Shown piece after piece: positions 25,745 to 38,502 of a DNA stretch of 64,000 bases. The notes under the pieces are model-generated. The model was not told the origin of the DNA. It saw only the letters and a program-made list of their open reading frames with translations, and searched no databases. Source of the DNA: Dichotomocladium elegans (lineage: Eukaryota > Mucoromycota > Mucoromycetes > Mucorales > Lichtheimiaceae); assembly GCA_025716815.1 (NCBI GenBank), contig JAIXMN010000001.1, positions 2,232,001-2,296,000 of the forward strand, given 5' to 3'. Every line of letters starts with the position of its first letter. Within the stretch, counting starts at the first letter, position 1. Position numbers and translations under genes: made by a program.

Positions 25745-27960
25745 ATGACTGCCGAGACTGAAACCTTCAATTTCCAGGCTGAGATCTCTCAGTTGATGAG
25801 CTTGATCATCAACACTTTCTACTCCAACAAGGTAAAGTTGACGGCTTGACAGCTGTCTTACCTCCTCTTGCGTTCATGACGCGTCCGTAAACTGTGTATC
25901 CTAAAGACAACCTCTTTTCCCAAACTTTCGTTTTTGTATTGTAGGAAATCTTCTTGCGTGAGTTGATCTCCAACGCGTCTGATGCCTTGGACAAGATCCG
26001 CTACATGTCCTTGACTGACCCCTCCGCTCTCGAGGCTGAGAAGGACCTCTACATCCGTATCACCCCTGATCGCGAACACAACATTCTTTCCATCCGTGAT
26101 ACCGGTGTTGGTTTGACCAAGGCCGATCTCGTCAACAACCTCGGTACCATTGCCAAGTCCGGAACTAAGGCTTTCATGGAGGTCCTCAACGCCGGTGCTG
26201 ACATTTCCATGATTGGTCAATTCGGTGTCGGTTTCTACTCCGCTTACCTTGTTGCCGACAAGGTCCAGGTCATCACTAAGCACAACGATGATGAGCAGTA
26301 CATCTGGGAGTCTGCCGCCGGTGGCTCCTTCACCATCACCCGCGATGAGGTCAACCCTCCTCTCGGCCGCGGTACCGAGTTGCGCCTCTTCTTGAAGGAA
26401 GATCAGCTCGAGTATCTTGAGGAGCGCAAGATCAAGGACATCGTCAAGAAGCACTCCGAATTCATCTCGTACCCCATCCAGCTTATTGTTGAGAAGGAGG
26501 TTGAAAAGGAGGTCTCTGACGACGAAGCTGAAGAGGTCAAGGAGGGCGAGGAGAAGCCCAAGATCGAAGAGGTCGAGGATGAGGATGACAAGAAGGAGAA
26601 GAAGAAGAAGACCATCAAGGAGAAGACCACCGACACTGAGGAGCTCAACAAGACCAAGCCTTTGTGGACTCGCAACCCCGACGACATCAAGGCGGAAGAG
26701 TATGCTCAATTCTACAAGGCCCTCTCCAACGACTGGGAGGATCACTTGGCTGTCAAGCACTTCTCCGTTGAGGGTCAGCTCGAGTTCCGTGCCATCCTCT
26801 TTGTTCCCAAGCGTGCTCCCTTCGATCTCTTCGAGAACAAGAAGAAGCGCAACAACATCAAGCTCTATGTCCGCCGTGTCTTCATCATGGACGACTGCGA
26901 TGAGCTCATTCCTGAGTGGCTCAACTTTGTCAAGGGTGTTGTCGACTCTGAGGATCTTCCTCTCAACATCTCTCGTGAGATGCTCCAGCAGAACAAGATC
27001 TTGAAGGTCATCCGCAAGAACCTTGTCAAGAAGTGCCTTGAGATGTTTGCCGAGATCGCCGAAGATAAGGAGAACTTCGACAAGTTCTACGAGGCCTTCG
27101 CCAAGAACCTCAAGCTCGGTATCCACGAGGATAGCCAGAACCGCGGCAAGCTCGCCGAGCTCCTCCGTTACCACTCGACCAAGTCTGGTGATGAGATGAC
27201 CTCCCTCAAGGACTACGTCACCCGCATGCCCGAGAAGCAGAAGAACATCTACTACATCACGGGCGAGAGCCGTGCTGCCATCGAGAACTCTCCCTTCCTC
27301 GAGGGCTTCAAGAAGCGTGGCATTGAGGTTCTGCTCATGACCGACCCCATTGACGAGTACGCCACCACCCAGCTTAAGGAGTACGACGACAAGAAGCTTG
27401 TCTGCATCACCAAGGAGGGTGCTGAGATCGAGGAGGATGAGGAGGAGAAGAAGGCCCGTGAGGAGGAGGAGAAGCAGTTCGAGGCTCTCTGCGGTGCTGT
27501 CAAGGAGATCCTTGGTGACAAGGTCGAGAAGGTCATCATCTCCAACAAGCTCACTGACTCGCCCTGCGTCCTCACCACCGGTCAGTTCGGCTGGTCCGCC
27601 AACATGGAGCGTATCATGAAGGCTCAGGCCCTCCGTGACAACAGCATGTCCTCCTACATGTCCTCCAAGAAGACCTTCGAGCTCAACCCCAAGCATGCCA
27701 TCATCAAGACCTTGAAGGAGAAGGTTGCTGCTGACTCTAGCGACCGCACCGTCAAGGACCTCACCACCTTGCTGTTCGAGACTGCTCTGTTGACATCTGG
27801 TTTCTCGCTTGACGAACCTAGCACCTTCGTTGCCCGCATTCACCGCATGGTCGCTCTCGGTCTTTCCATTGATGAGGACGAGCTCGTCGAGGATGCCCCT
27901 GCTGCCACCGAACAGGTTGATGAGGTCATTTCCTCTTCCAAGATGGAGGAGGTTGACTAA
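25745..27960 (+). CDS. cytosolic heat shock protein HSP90
   Basis: Two exons: 25745-25831 and 25945-27960; 700 residues, normal for the cytosolic form. ATP-dependent chaperone for kinases, receptors and other clients. The GHKL ATPase domain shows [39 protein letters not shown] and [17 protein letters not shown]. An acidic/Lys linker lies at about residues 215-265. The middle domain has [20 protein letters not shown] with the catalytic arginine. The C-terminus is MEEVD, the TPR co-chaperone anchor that marks the cytosolic protein. Codon use is extremely biased. A single early intron is unusual here, where most genes have many, and fits an efficiently expressed stress gene. Confidence 0.99.
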
Positions 27961-28364
27961 ATGAAAGCCCTCTTTATTTCTTTTCTTTGCACATTTTCAT
28001 TTTTTTTTTAATATTTTCATTCCCCAGTATATACACTTCCCTTTTTTTTTCCTCTGAACCTCGCTCAACTCTAAAAATTTCCCTGTCTCCTACTCTTTTT
28101 TACTTTTTTACTTTTACTAACTAGAGTGTAAAAAGGAAAAAAAAAAGAATCCATTAAAGCATCTCAATGTTTTGTTTACAAGATCCAAAAATAACTTGTC
28201 TCTTTTCTTTCTTGTCAAAGTCGCAAGGGTTCTCTGTCTGCAAGCTGGAAAATAGAGCGGGTCTCTTTTTAACCAGTCACGGCAACGACCGGGTTGTTAG
28301 AAGCTCCCCTCCCCCCCCCACCGAACCCGTCTGTTTTTTATTACTCAACCTTCGATTTTTTGAC
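27961..28364. other. HSP90 3' flank and ATP synthase h promoter
   Basis: About 400 bp, T-rich in its first half (3' UTR of HSP90) and with a C run (about 28312-28320) shortly before the next start. No coding signal. Confidence 0.6.
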
Positions 28365-28948
28365 ATGTCGATTGCTCGCATCGCACTTGGTTCTGTTAGC
28401 TCCAAAGTAATTCAGAAACGTCATAGTCTTCATGAATCTCGGCCATGCTGATGTTTGTTGTTGCGCTCAGACCTCGCTTGCTAGCTACCGCTTTGCTGCC
28501 GTCCGCACCATTGCCTCCACCTCGATCGTGCAGAAGGGTACATTGATTCTCCTACACGCTCTCCGTTCTTTTGGGAAAGCGGCATCGATGGTTATGCTTC
28601 AGTCAACTCACTTTTATATTAAAAAAAAAAGATGTCGTTCAAGAGCTTTATCTCAAGGAATTGAAGGGCTATAAGCCTGCTCCCGTAAGTGGAAGAAGAC
28701 TCACCTACTATGGAATCCGAACGTAAAAAGCCCCTAATCATCCGGCGGTGGCATTTGCTTCAGGTCAAAGCCGACGAGTCCCAGGTGAAGGACCTGAAAC
28801 TTCCTGCTGCTCCTGCTGTAAGTTGACCCGCGCGGGACCCCAATACGCGATATCTAATGCGCGCATACACACACAGGCCCCTACCGTCGATGCTGACCTG
28901 GCCGAGCAGTTGGCCGCCTACGATAAGGCTCCTGTTGAGTCCCAGTAA
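28365..28948 (+). CDS. mitochondrial ATP synthase subunit h (Atp14 family)
   Basis: Five small exons: 28365-28406, 28471-28537, 28632-28684, 28764-28817, 28877-28948; 95 residues. Peripheral-stalk component of F1Fo ATP synthase. The presequence MSIARIALGSVSSK...SYRFAAVRTIAS is basic and Ser/Ala-rich. The core DVVQELYLKELKGYKPAP, followed by VKADESQVKDLKLPAAPA and DADLAEQLAAYDKAPV, matches fungal subunit h. The third exon's acceptor follows an A run (AAAAAAG), so mapping there could be ambiguous. Too fragmented to be seen as a single open frame. Confidence 0.88.
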
Positions 28949-29405
28949 CAATCGCAACTTTTTCCGTTTTACCCCCCCCTTCCTCCCTCCTCCATCGCTC
29001 TTCTTTTCGAATAAAACGTCGAGAGTCACTGGCATGCGCGCACAGCTGCTAATTTCGCTCTGGATGTCATGAACGCTTTCGATGACACGGTCTGTACACA
29101 TCATTTCTCCCCCTCCCCCCCCTTCATCCAGTTTCCTGGAAACTCTGTTCTGCGTGCGCGAGATATCGTTTCGGCTCCGATGACTGGACCCCTTTTCCAG
29201 AGGAGAACTGCAACGTATGATCCAGGTCAAGCATTTTCCTCCATCCAACACTATGGCTTTTTTGGTCGCTGTCACGCGCATTGACGTTTCCTTGCAAGAC
29301 GAGAACCAGGGCACACGGGCATTTATGCCCATCACAGAGGAAAACAAAACAAAGCATACAGATAATCTCATGGTACTACCTACATCGATCGTCAACATTT
29401 ATCTA
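28949..29405. other. convergent intergenic region
   Basis: About 455 bp between convergent genes, containing their 3' UTRs. A minus-strand open frame of 212 codons overlaps this stretch and exon 5 of the preceding gene but has no recognisable motif; treated as chance. Confidence 0.55.
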
Positions 29406-30471
29406 TTAGTTTTTTTTCTTCTTCTTCTCTGCTGGATGATCTGAGGCCTTTGAGGGAGGTGGTGCTTGGCGTTTCTTTGGCTTGATCGTTGCCGTCGTCT
29501 CAAGAGTTTTTATCTGCGTTCGTTGAAAGCTGATGTCTGATACCGATGATAGCCAAGGCGCATCCACAAAAGGGACATCCTCGAGATCGAGCCGTAACCG
29601 TTCCTCTTTGTCTTCGACAATCTAGATGATTTTTTTTTTCATCATAAATAGACACACACACACACACACAGAGAGAGAGAGATAAATCCGTGTCAGACAA
29701 CCGATCTTCAGGACACACCACACATTTGCCTTCCCATTTCATTCCACCCTCCTACTTGAACGAGTACACAGCCCACGCGCTGTAGTCCTAGTGCCACCGC
29801 AAGTTTCATCGACGAGTCCTTGGGCAGACCAACGAGTTTTGCCTTCGCGAGACAGGCCATGGCCGGGAGGTGGTTGCAAAGGTGAGAAGGTTGTAAATCT
29901 CGGCGACACACGAAAATGGCAGTCGTTGTCCCTGATGTGGCTGATTCGGCCTTGCCGCCTCGATGCTCGATTTCTTTCTCAAGAAACCGAGTGACATCGT
30001 TCAACCCAATTACAAGCCTTTTGTGGAGCTCCGGTTCAGCGGGAGGCGGGGGTGCAACGGCCGCTTTAGCGTCTTGTTTCTTTTGACTTTTCCTTTGTTC
30101 CTTCCTCGCTTGACGGTACTGCCCGATCGGTGCAAGAATACTTTAATCATTGATAGATTGTAATTAAAATTGCTGCAAGGCTGTTTTGCGAGTGCACAAA
30201 CAAAACATTACTTTATGAGATCGGTGAGGATCGTTTCATTTAACTCATTCGGTATGGCTGGCCTGGAAAACAGTGTGCCAAAGTAGTAAAGTCAGCAATC
30301 GTTAGCAGGGCATAGACACGCATACAAGAAAACAATTTCGAAGCGATCTCTTTCTCTTTTCCTTTTTTACCAGCGAATTGCATAAGGCGTGTTGAGGACA
30401 TTCTTGTAAACTTTTCGTTTTGCATCGGCCTCGCTTCGTAAGCTATTGCCGACTGAGGCATCTTTGGACAT
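29406..30471 (-). CDS. L7Ae-family RNase P/MRP subunit (Pop3/Rpp38-like)
   Basis: Four exons: 30471-30371, 30262-30212, 30140-29756, 29621-29406; 250 residues. The central L7Ae-type fold shows LVIGLNDVTRFLEKE, AIFVCRRDLQPSHLCNHLPA and LPKDSSMKLAVALGLQRVGC, the pattern of the Rpp38/Pop3 group that binds K-turns in RNase P and RNase MRP RNAs. A Lys/Gln-rich segment (RKEQRKSQKKQDAK) precedes the domain and a KKKKK tail ends it, as expected for a nucleolar RNA-binding protein. Intron 3 carries CA and GA repeats. Other L7Ae proteins (Nhp2, Snu13) are shorter and more conserved, so they are less likely. Confidence 0.82.
29653..29681. repeat. compound (CA)n(GA)n microsatellite
   Basis: About nine CA units followed by five GA units, inside intron 3 of the Pop3/Rpp38-like gene. 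Confidence 0.9.
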
Positions 30472-30699
30472 GGTGTTATGTCAAGTTTGGGGGACAGAGA
30501 CTAATCTAGGATTTTTTCGGACCTGAACAAAAAAAAATCAAGCCGCGTCGGGGTCCAATTTTGTTCAATTGCATGAGCATTAGCCTAGTCACATGCCCAT
30601 AGACCACATTTCGTAAGGCCGTTTCATCAAATTAGCCAGGGTCATCTGTGCTCAATAGTTCATCACTGGAATGTCTGCTACGGCAATAGATATTTGTTT

Positions 30700-33600
30700 T
30701 TATTGCTCTTTCTCAATGAGACCCATATCGTTCATGAGAACAAGCACCTGCACCTGTTGGTTCTGCTCCGCATATTCCCGCAAAGGTGCTTGTATGCTGG
30801 GAATCCGCTCTAAAATATCCTTGAGTTGCGGTTTTGGCAAAGAGGCCACCATTTTGACCGAGTCGGGCAGCGTTCGCTGTTTCAGTTGGCAAGTCAGAAA
30901 TGACGAGGTTCTATTTAACCAACTGCTGATCAAAAACTTACATCTGTGCACTTGACAAACCCGTCCCAAAGCTTAGGATATGTCCACACCTTCTTCTTAA
31001 TCAACTTCTCAAGGAGATGGATAACAAATTGTACCATGCTCTTGTACACAGATACAGTCCGGATCATCTAGTTTTCTTCAGTGTAAGCTTATGGTATAAG
31101 AATGGTGAAAAAATGACATTGCTCACCGTGACCATCAAAAGTATGGGGATCTTAGGCTGATCTACGAGATGCCGTAAAGCATTCGATATAAACTTGACCT
31201 CGAACGTGTCGGGCATCGTGAAGCAAATGCTAATGGCTAAATAAAATAGCAGGAAATTAATATCGCGTGCTCCAAACTGTCGAGCAGCTCTTGCCTTCAA
31301 CCGCCTTGGGCAAAGGAACACCCTCTCCCATTTCATGCAATGCGAGCAGGAGTTCTGTAGGGTTCATCGGTGCTGCCACCGTAGCACTGCTTGATACGAT
31401 CCGAGAAAACACCTTTTTGACCACCTTGCGCTGAGAATCTGTGTTGTTCAGGAGCTCAACAATCCTTGGAAGGCTTTGGCGCAAGTCCTCCTTGCTTAAT
31501 CCAGAAACAAGAGGGATGAGGAATTTTGCATCTAGGTTTCGCTCCTGATATACTTGTTTGACAGCAGATACAAGCTCTGGAGTAGGACGGACTGTAGACA
31601 TAGAAGCACTCAGCAAATATTTCAGGTTCAAAGCCTTTGCTTACCAGTATCACATAAGGCCACAAGAATACGTATAACAAGGGTCTCAGCACCTGGGGGG
31701 AAGGTGCGAAGAGTTTCAAGAAGTTTAGGAGAGTGCATTCCAATTGACTTGATTAATTGATATATATGTTGCCGGATAAATCGTTGCACTTGATCGGTTG
31801 TTTGAATATATACACTGAATAGTCTGGCAGAAAAGAAAGTTAGTCGCGCTGCTTATTTCTCTCAAAGTATGCATATAGCGCCTTACTCATCCAGGAGATC
31901 ATTTTTCTTAACACATAGTGCAAAGAATAGCTCGGCATGCCGTACCACATCTTGCTCAGTCCACCCGTTTGAATCGCTATCATCAGCACTCTCTGCGCCT
32001 TCTCCGTCTTTCCTCTCCTCTGCTGGCTCAATCTCCATAGGCTCTTGTTTTTGCTCTGATTCTTCTTTCCCCGCTTTATCCTTCTTGGGTGGGTTCTTGG
32101 TGAGCATATTCAATGCCTGGATCGCATAGGCTTCAACCTTTGATGCAATATCCGGATGGTCTGGGACCCACTTTTTTACTGCAACAATACTTGTAGAACG
32201 CATTTTGATATCCGGGTTTATACAGTAGTCAAGCAAGACGTTTAAGCACGCATCACGAACAGGTGGTCTATTCGTTACCAGTTCCCTTAATGTAGATACA
32301 CATGATACGAACCGCGAGGGTTCTTCTTTCATGTGTTTTCTCACTATTTCAACTGCTTCTTGATGGATCACTGGCGCATCCAAAAGAAGCTTTGTGAGTG
32401 TCTTATCTTTCGGTTCGAGCGTAGAAATTCCCTTGTTCAGAACCATCAAAAGCCATTTGAAACATTGCGGCTGATAGCTCCTGTCCCGCCTCGCCAGTTC
32501 AGTGTCACAAAGGAATTCCTCCATTAGCCATCCGAGAGCGATTTCATATCTACATTCATACATAATAAGTTATCAATTTTATGATAACAATAGCAACATC
32601 CTTACCTCGACGGAAGATCTGCGACAATAAAGTCAACAAGCATATGTTTTATGTCGTCTGTGTTCGCATTTTCCATTGTTTCGTATTTGGCGTCCATGTC
32701 CATTCCTCTGGTATCGCTACCGTTTTCCTCGGCAGGTCGCCCAGGATATTTGTTATTGACACCACGAGCGACTAATTTTGCAATAAGAAGTAGCCAGGTT
32801 GTTCTTGTTGACTGGCTCCATGATGTAACAGGCCTCCTTTGTGCTCCTCCTACTTCATTGCGTCCGTCATTTTCCTCAAAGGTCTTCATTTGCAATTGGT
32901 ACTCGGCATCGAAAATACGCTGAATAGACATTTTCAGTAAATCAAGTTGCTCCGAATGAGCAATTGATGTTGGGGCAGTAAGCTCGTATGGTTTCATTTT
33001 GAAAGATTGTGTTGCGCGCTCCTGGACGCTCGCAAGAGGTACGCGAGACCGAGTGGACGTTGTTAGTTTCACATCGGTATCCTCCTCGTTCTTTATATTA
33101 GCAACCGGATGTGAACGTGCTGGCTGTTGCTGTTGCTGTTGGGTTGAAAACGGTTGCGGATGGGATGGTACTTGTATCTGAGAGATGTTTGGATTTCCTG
33201 TCGGTTGCGGCTGTGTAGAGGATGATGATGGTAGTGATGCACTTGATAGTCCAAGGATACCTTCTGGCGGGAGCTATATAGATGCATTAGTCTTTGTCAA
33301 TGATAATGAACCATAAAAACCTCCCCCCGGGGCTCATACCATGTCAAAGCGCTGCCTTATCTCCTGTTCCGAAACTTGTTGCAACGCAGTTATGCATAGC
33401 TCAATAACAATAGCCAGCGGTATATTAGTCACATCGAAATTTCGTAGTGCGTCCATGGGATTTTGTGGTGCGGGTTGGTTCCGGATTGGAGCGTTGCCGT
33501 GAGCAACTTTAGTTCTCTTCTCAGGCACAGTATCTGCCGCCGAAGGAGGCAACGATCTCTTTGATCGTCTCGCTTCCTCCGCTCTTTCACGTTCTCTTTG

Positions 33601-34639
33601 CCGGCTTTGGAACATTGCTGGGTTCCCGCCCAGCGAAGCAAATTCATCGATCATTTCTTGCCTGTACTGTGGTAACTGGTCGGACCTGCATAGATTTTTT
33701 CAAATTAACGATTTGTCCTACCACTATCATTGTGATATAATGCCCCATTTACCGTATCAGTGTCGTAAGTGCAATCTTGACAATTTTTATCACACTTCTT
33801 TTTTGCACTGCAGACATTTCTGCAGGTGGTGAACGGGTAGCATTGAGCATTCCATCCATGATCTGCCGATAAAACTGAGGCCGCTTTCGAACAATTGGGA
33901 CGAGACAGTTTAACGTGGCGGAAACAATCGTGCTTTTTCTACATATAAGATACCGTCAATGTTCATGCCGTCGACCATTAAAAAGACAAAAGCGGCTTCT
34001 GATAAGCCATGTCTATCTTACTCATCTGGTTTTACCAGGAGCGCTAACATAACTGAAAGCAGCTCCTGGCCATTCTCCTCGAGCTGCTGCACGTTCAATA
34101 AGCGATGTTGTGGGCGGACTAAGCTGAGCGATGGGTCTCTCTAGAATCTCCCCTCATTTAGGTCCTCTTCTCGCTCAGATTTCATATATACGGTTTTACC
34201 TGACTTGTTCTATCCGATTTAGATTCCAAGAGAATCAGTGTCTGTATCCCCTTGAGGGCACTAATGCGTATTCCAGCTTCTCGATGGGTAGTTAAAGCGT
34301 TGGTGATTAGCTGCGCCAGTTCTAAAGCCGTGTTCCACATCCGCGTCTCGGCCTCATTTTGACAGCTAAATGTTTACGAACAAAGACGGATCAATTTTTA
34401 TCTCTGTCTATTGCTGAAAACACTTACACCGTATTGAACACGTAGGGAAGTACAAGAGCGAACGCACGAAACGCATCCTTGACTACCTTGAAGTCATCGA
34501 ACTTGGTGATATATTCGTTTATCAGGTCAACAAGAGAGCTTAAAAACTGATTGGTAGCGTAGGATTGTGCATTATTAGGTGTAGCAAGCGTTTCTTGAGT
34601 AAACTCGCTCAGCTGTGTCAGCGCTCCACTCAAATCCAT
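30700..34639 (-). CDS. symplekin/Pta1, mRNA 3'-end processing scaffold
   Basis: Twelve exons: 34639-34428, 34365-34200, 34140-34022, 33938-33753, 33685-33340, 33273-32606, 32549-31887, 31823-31645, 31591-31295, 31236-31127, 31067-30942, 30876-30700; 1082 residues. Scaffold of the cleavage and polyadenylation factor. The N-terminal HEAT-like part includes REAGIRISALKGIQTLILLE and KRSVIKIVKIALTTLIR. The C-terminal conserved part has YEIALGWLMEEFL, IRILVALCDT, NNTDSQRKVVKKVFSRIV, MNPTELLLALHEM and KKKVWTYPKLWDGFVKC, all typical of symplekin. A Gln/Pro-rich stretch lies between. Intron 9 uses a GC donor. The gene shares a 337-bp divergent promoter with the SWAP gene. Confidence 0.93.
31237..31294 (-). 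other. GC-AG intron of symplekin
   Basis: Donor GAAG|GCAAGAGC, acceptor TTTATTTAG|CC. It rebuilds PLPKAVEAISICFTMPDTFE, matching the symplekin PLPKAIEA..IC block. No GT donor gives this join. Confidence 0.8.
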
Positions 34640-34976
34640 TTCGACTACTTCTGTCTAGGAGGACATTATGCGTTAGAGGGACACTCAGATTTTGTTTATG
34701 CGCAGAATTGATCGATTACCAAGGACTTCTCCGGTAAGTGTCGATTGACAAGGAAAGAAAACAGGAAGGGAGAGATCGCGTAGCGAACAAGTTGCCAAAG
34801 ATTGTGGAAGAAGAGCAAGTCGCTGTGTCTTGAAAAGTTGAGCCTGAAAATTCAAATACGGGATTGCTGGTCCACCCCCGCTTGGGGAAATCACCAAAGT
34901 TCGGTCTTTCATCAATTTTACACACTCACTCACGGAGCACTCACACTGTATATCATACGCGGAAGTAGAGACGTCC
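34640..34976. promoter_or_regulatory. divergent promoter symplekin / SWAP
   Basis: 337 bp between divergent start codons of two pre-mRNA processing genes. No conserved element can be named from one sequence. Confidence 0.5.
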
Positions 34977-36228
34977 ATGGAAGATACCAAAGGAGGTCGG
35001 CCCATTTTCGTAAGCGAGCAACTGTTGAAATCGCACGATCAATGTCAACGGAAGCGACAAAAAAACAAGCACGATGACAGCGATCTGATTATATTTGGTT
35101 ATGAAGCACGCATATTTAACGATCCCGTCTCTGCACGAAAAGTAGAACGTGGAGAATATCTTGTGCCATGGAAAAATGAGCTACCTGATACCACCGGAAT
35201 TATCAACATGATGGACCGGTTTGTCGATAATAGATTCTGCAGACAGTCGCATTTTTCGTGTGGTTAAACCGCCATGTTTAGATTTGATGTGAGACATCTT
35301 CTTGAAGCTATTCCGCCAACAACGGCCGGAGGGTGGGACAAGGCGAAGATCGATCAAGATGAGTCAGCTTACGACGAAGAGCGCTATATAGACCTCGATT
35401 CTGATGAGGAGTTATACTATGATATGAGTGAGGACGACCGGGATGCACATATCGGTAATGCCGTAAAATGAGAGGGAGGACGATATATATCATGTTGAGC
35501 TTTTTCCTGAACATCATACCGGCAGAAACCAAACGGCGGCGACGACAGAGACAAGAGGAAGAAAAGAAAACCTTTTATTCATACGATTATCAAGGCAACG
35601 GACCAAAGCCAGTAGAAGAACGAAACAGTATCCAAAAAGCGCTTGCTCTCCAGTTCAGGGCGCCACCGAAGATGCAACTGGTACAGTAATATGAAGTGGA
35701 AATCGAAGGCAAATATGCGCGGCTGTCTGTTGATCAGAAAAAAGGTGTACCTAAAGCACCCCTTCTCACATTTTCTTTGAGTAGCCTGATAACCAAGAAC
35801 AAGCGGATGTAATCGCCATGACAGCCAAATCAGCTGCAGCATCGGTCAATCCCAAGCTCTTTGAGATTAAAACCCAGGCGCGGCAAAGTAATAATCCGCT
35901 TTACTCATTTTTGAATCGAAGGAATACCCTTTATCCTTTTTACACCCACCTGGTCTGGCTGTCATCCTCGGGCCTGGGTGCCTATGGAGACACATCAAGC
36001 AGCGAGGATGAAAAAGAGGACGATGAACGAAAACAACCACCGCCTGCGGTTGCGCAAGTGATCGACAAGACCGCTCAGGCTGTCGCGAGGGCAGGGGATG
36101 CTCTCGAAAAACGGATTAGAGAGCGGAACGGTACGGACGCAAAATTCTCTTTTATTCATCAAGGGCACGAATATCATCCATATTACCGGTCCAAGGTTGA
36201 ATATTTTCAAAGGAATCTCGCGCAATAA
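34977..36228 (+). CDS. SWAP/SFSWAP-family splicing regulator
   Basis: Four exons: 34977-35218, 35282-35454, 35526-35680, 35785-36228; 337 residues. The N-terminal DRY_EERY-type domain shows DLIIFGYEARIFNDPVSARK, YLVPWKNELPD, IINMMDRFDVRHLLEAI and SAYDEERYIDLDSDEELYYD. Two SURP-like modules follow: NPKLFEIKTQARQSNNPLYS with FLNRRNTLYPFY, and AVARAGDALEKRIRERN with KFSFIHQGHEYHPYYRSKV. These domains occur in suppressor-of-white-apricot proteins, which bind SF1/branch-point complexes and regulate alternative splicing. The animal proteins have a long RS tail; here the protein stops soon after SURP2, so it is a short form. Convergent with allantoinase, 95 bp between stops. Confidence 0.85.
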
Positions 36229-36323
36229 ACAAGTGGAAATATAGTGGGGGAAAACAATAACAATGACAAATTAATAATTTACAGGAATTGGAAAGGTTAT
36301 GCTACGTATTCTCTTCTTTTGAT

Positions 36324-37893
36324 TTAAATCATCACTGCTTGACCTTGGGGCTTGGATGCGAAGCGGCAAGGACGGTCCCGGTCAAAGATTGTAATGCCTC
36401 GCAAAAGAGTACGATCAACAACTCCATAGAGTGTATATCCAATATAAGGCGAAAGCTTATTTTTAAAGTAGACCTCCTCGGTCTTGATCTCAAAGGGCGC
36501 CTCAGGGCGCCAGATACAGAAATCTGCATCGAAACCGGGTGCGATACGGCCTTTTTTTTTGCCAAGTCCTGTACGTACTGCAGGCCTTTCACTCAACCAA
36601 CATACCAGCTGTTGTATTCTATAGATTTGGTTAAGCCCATCAGCCTGGTGGATCAATAAATATATATCAAAGGGAATAAAAGGACCTACGTGACACCGCG
36701 AGTCCGTCCTTCAGACCAGAGGACAGGCAATCCAAACTGCACACTGGCAATGCCACCCCACGCCTGTCCAAAATCGCCAATTTCAATCTTCTTTAGTTGC
36801 GCAGTGCAAGGTGAGTGGTCGCTCACGACATAATCGATGGTACCGTCCATTAATGCCATCCACAAGCGCTCTCGATTTGCAGCGTCACGGATGGGTGGGC
36901 AGCACTTGTAGTGAGTGGCACCGTCCTGGATAGCCTCAGCAGAGAAGTTAAGATAATGAAAGCAGGTTTCGACAGTCAGCGGCAGACCCTCTGCCTTGGC
37001 AGCCCGGATGGCGGGCAATGCCGATGCAGCCGATAGATGGACTATGTGGGTCTTCACGGGGTTTCCCTTTTGGGCGTATTCACGTGTGAGCCGGATGATC
37101 ATGTCAACCGCATGTGTTTCAAGTTGTTCTGGGCGCGAGTTCAAGAAGCTCGAATAAGCACGGGGGTTCCCTGTACTGCAGCCTTTCGCACTGCTTGCAT
37201 GGGTGGACTCTTCCATTTCGGCGTGGAAGAGCAGAATCTTTTCGGTTCCAGCCAACTTGTCCATCGCTAGTCGGACTTGTGCTTCGTTAACACACGGAAA
37301 CTCGTCAACGCCACTCTCGATGAGGAAACACTTGAAGCCGCAGACACCACGGGCCATTAGTCCTGGAAGATCTTCGGCATTATCGGGTACGACACCGCCC
37401 CAGAAACCAACATCAACATGGCATTGTTGCTTCGCGGCCCGCAGCTTGGCATCCAGATTGACAACTGTCGTCGTGGGCGGAATAGCATTCAAAGGCATAT
37501 CGATCACTGTCGCGATACCGCCTGCGGCAGCAGCCTTTGTACCTGTCTCAAAACCTTCCCAATCCGTTCGTCCTGGTTCGTTCAAATGGACTAAACCAAA
37601 CACATTGCATCTATCATCATCAGCAAACAGCCAACTCCTTCGATATCTGAATCTAAATGCCTCCAACGATGCCCTTGGCCCTTACCGTGAGCATCAACAA
37701 GGCCAGGAATCAGCACCTGTGCGCTTGATAACTCCATCAAATCCGCGTCGTGATTCTCAATATCAGCGTCTGTAGCAACCTGAACAATTTTACCCGTGCT
37801 TCGATCTACAAGGATGGAAACAGGACCCAAGTCGGCTGTCGACGAAAGAACGGCTTTGGGAGCCTTAATAACCAAGTAGCGGCGGTTGCTCAT
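36324..37893 (-). CDS. allantoinase
   Basis: Three exons: 37893-37686, 37590-36690, 36618-36324; 467 residues. Hydrolyses allantoin to allantoate in purine-nitrogen use. The binuclear metal centre is complete: LVDAHVHLNEPG (HxH, codon split by intron 1), GFKCFL (carboxylated lysine), LLFHAEMEES, HIVHLSAA and VVSDHSPC. The C-terminal KKKGRIAPGFDADFCIW is the amidohydrolase closing strand. Intron 2 must end at the second AG (AATCTATAG|A) to give GVTIQQLVCWLSERPA. Likely cytosolic; no signal peptide. Often nitrogen-regulated in fungi, but no site is assigned here. Confidence 0.96.
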
Positions 37894-38502
37894 TTTTAAT
37901 GACAACAGTAAAGAAAAAGGATAAAGTGCAGTGGAGGGGGGAGAGCAAGGAATTCAAATGTATCGGATAAAGGGAGTACAAAAAGAGGACCCCCTATATT
38001 TCCCATGGTGTTGAGGTATCTTTGGAAATTATCGCTCCACGCCAACCAATAAGATTACTCTGACACACAAGGTTAGCGGAAACAGGCCTGAGACGAACGA
38101 AATGCACCGCACACTTTGGACAGACACAAATGTTACAATTCACAATCAATAAATTGGCTGATCAAGTAAATCGCACGAAAAGCTTCAGATCACGGCTTAG
38201 TTACTGCTATCGTCTCAAGGACAATGGATTTCCCGCAATTCGGACAAAATTATACCGGCCATGGAAGAAGATAAGATAAGAACTTTGAACACTCAGCTGC
38301 TCCTATTGAATATAATGTTTTCCTGCAGGAACAATGTTCGCCCGCTTTCATGCTGGAGCTGACCAAGCCTTCGTATTTGGATAGATAAATACATAAAAAT
38401 ACCTCCTCTGGCTTTCATTGTCCTTCCTTCGTTTCCCCAGCATACAATGCAAATAAATGACATGGCAATTTATTGATTTCTTCCTACATCAAATTGCAAG
38501 CG
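37894..38502. other. intergenic region
   Basis: About 610 bp containing the allantoinase promoter and the FHA-kinase 3' UTR. No coding signal on either strand. Confidence 0.6.

Noticed and set aside
25858..27843. 661-codon open frame antisense to HSP90
   Set aside because: It mirrors the HSP90 exon. Extreme C-ending codon bias on the plus strand removes stop codons from one antisense frame; its Leu/Val/Asp/Gly-rich product matches no family and spans the HSP90 intron without its own splice logic.
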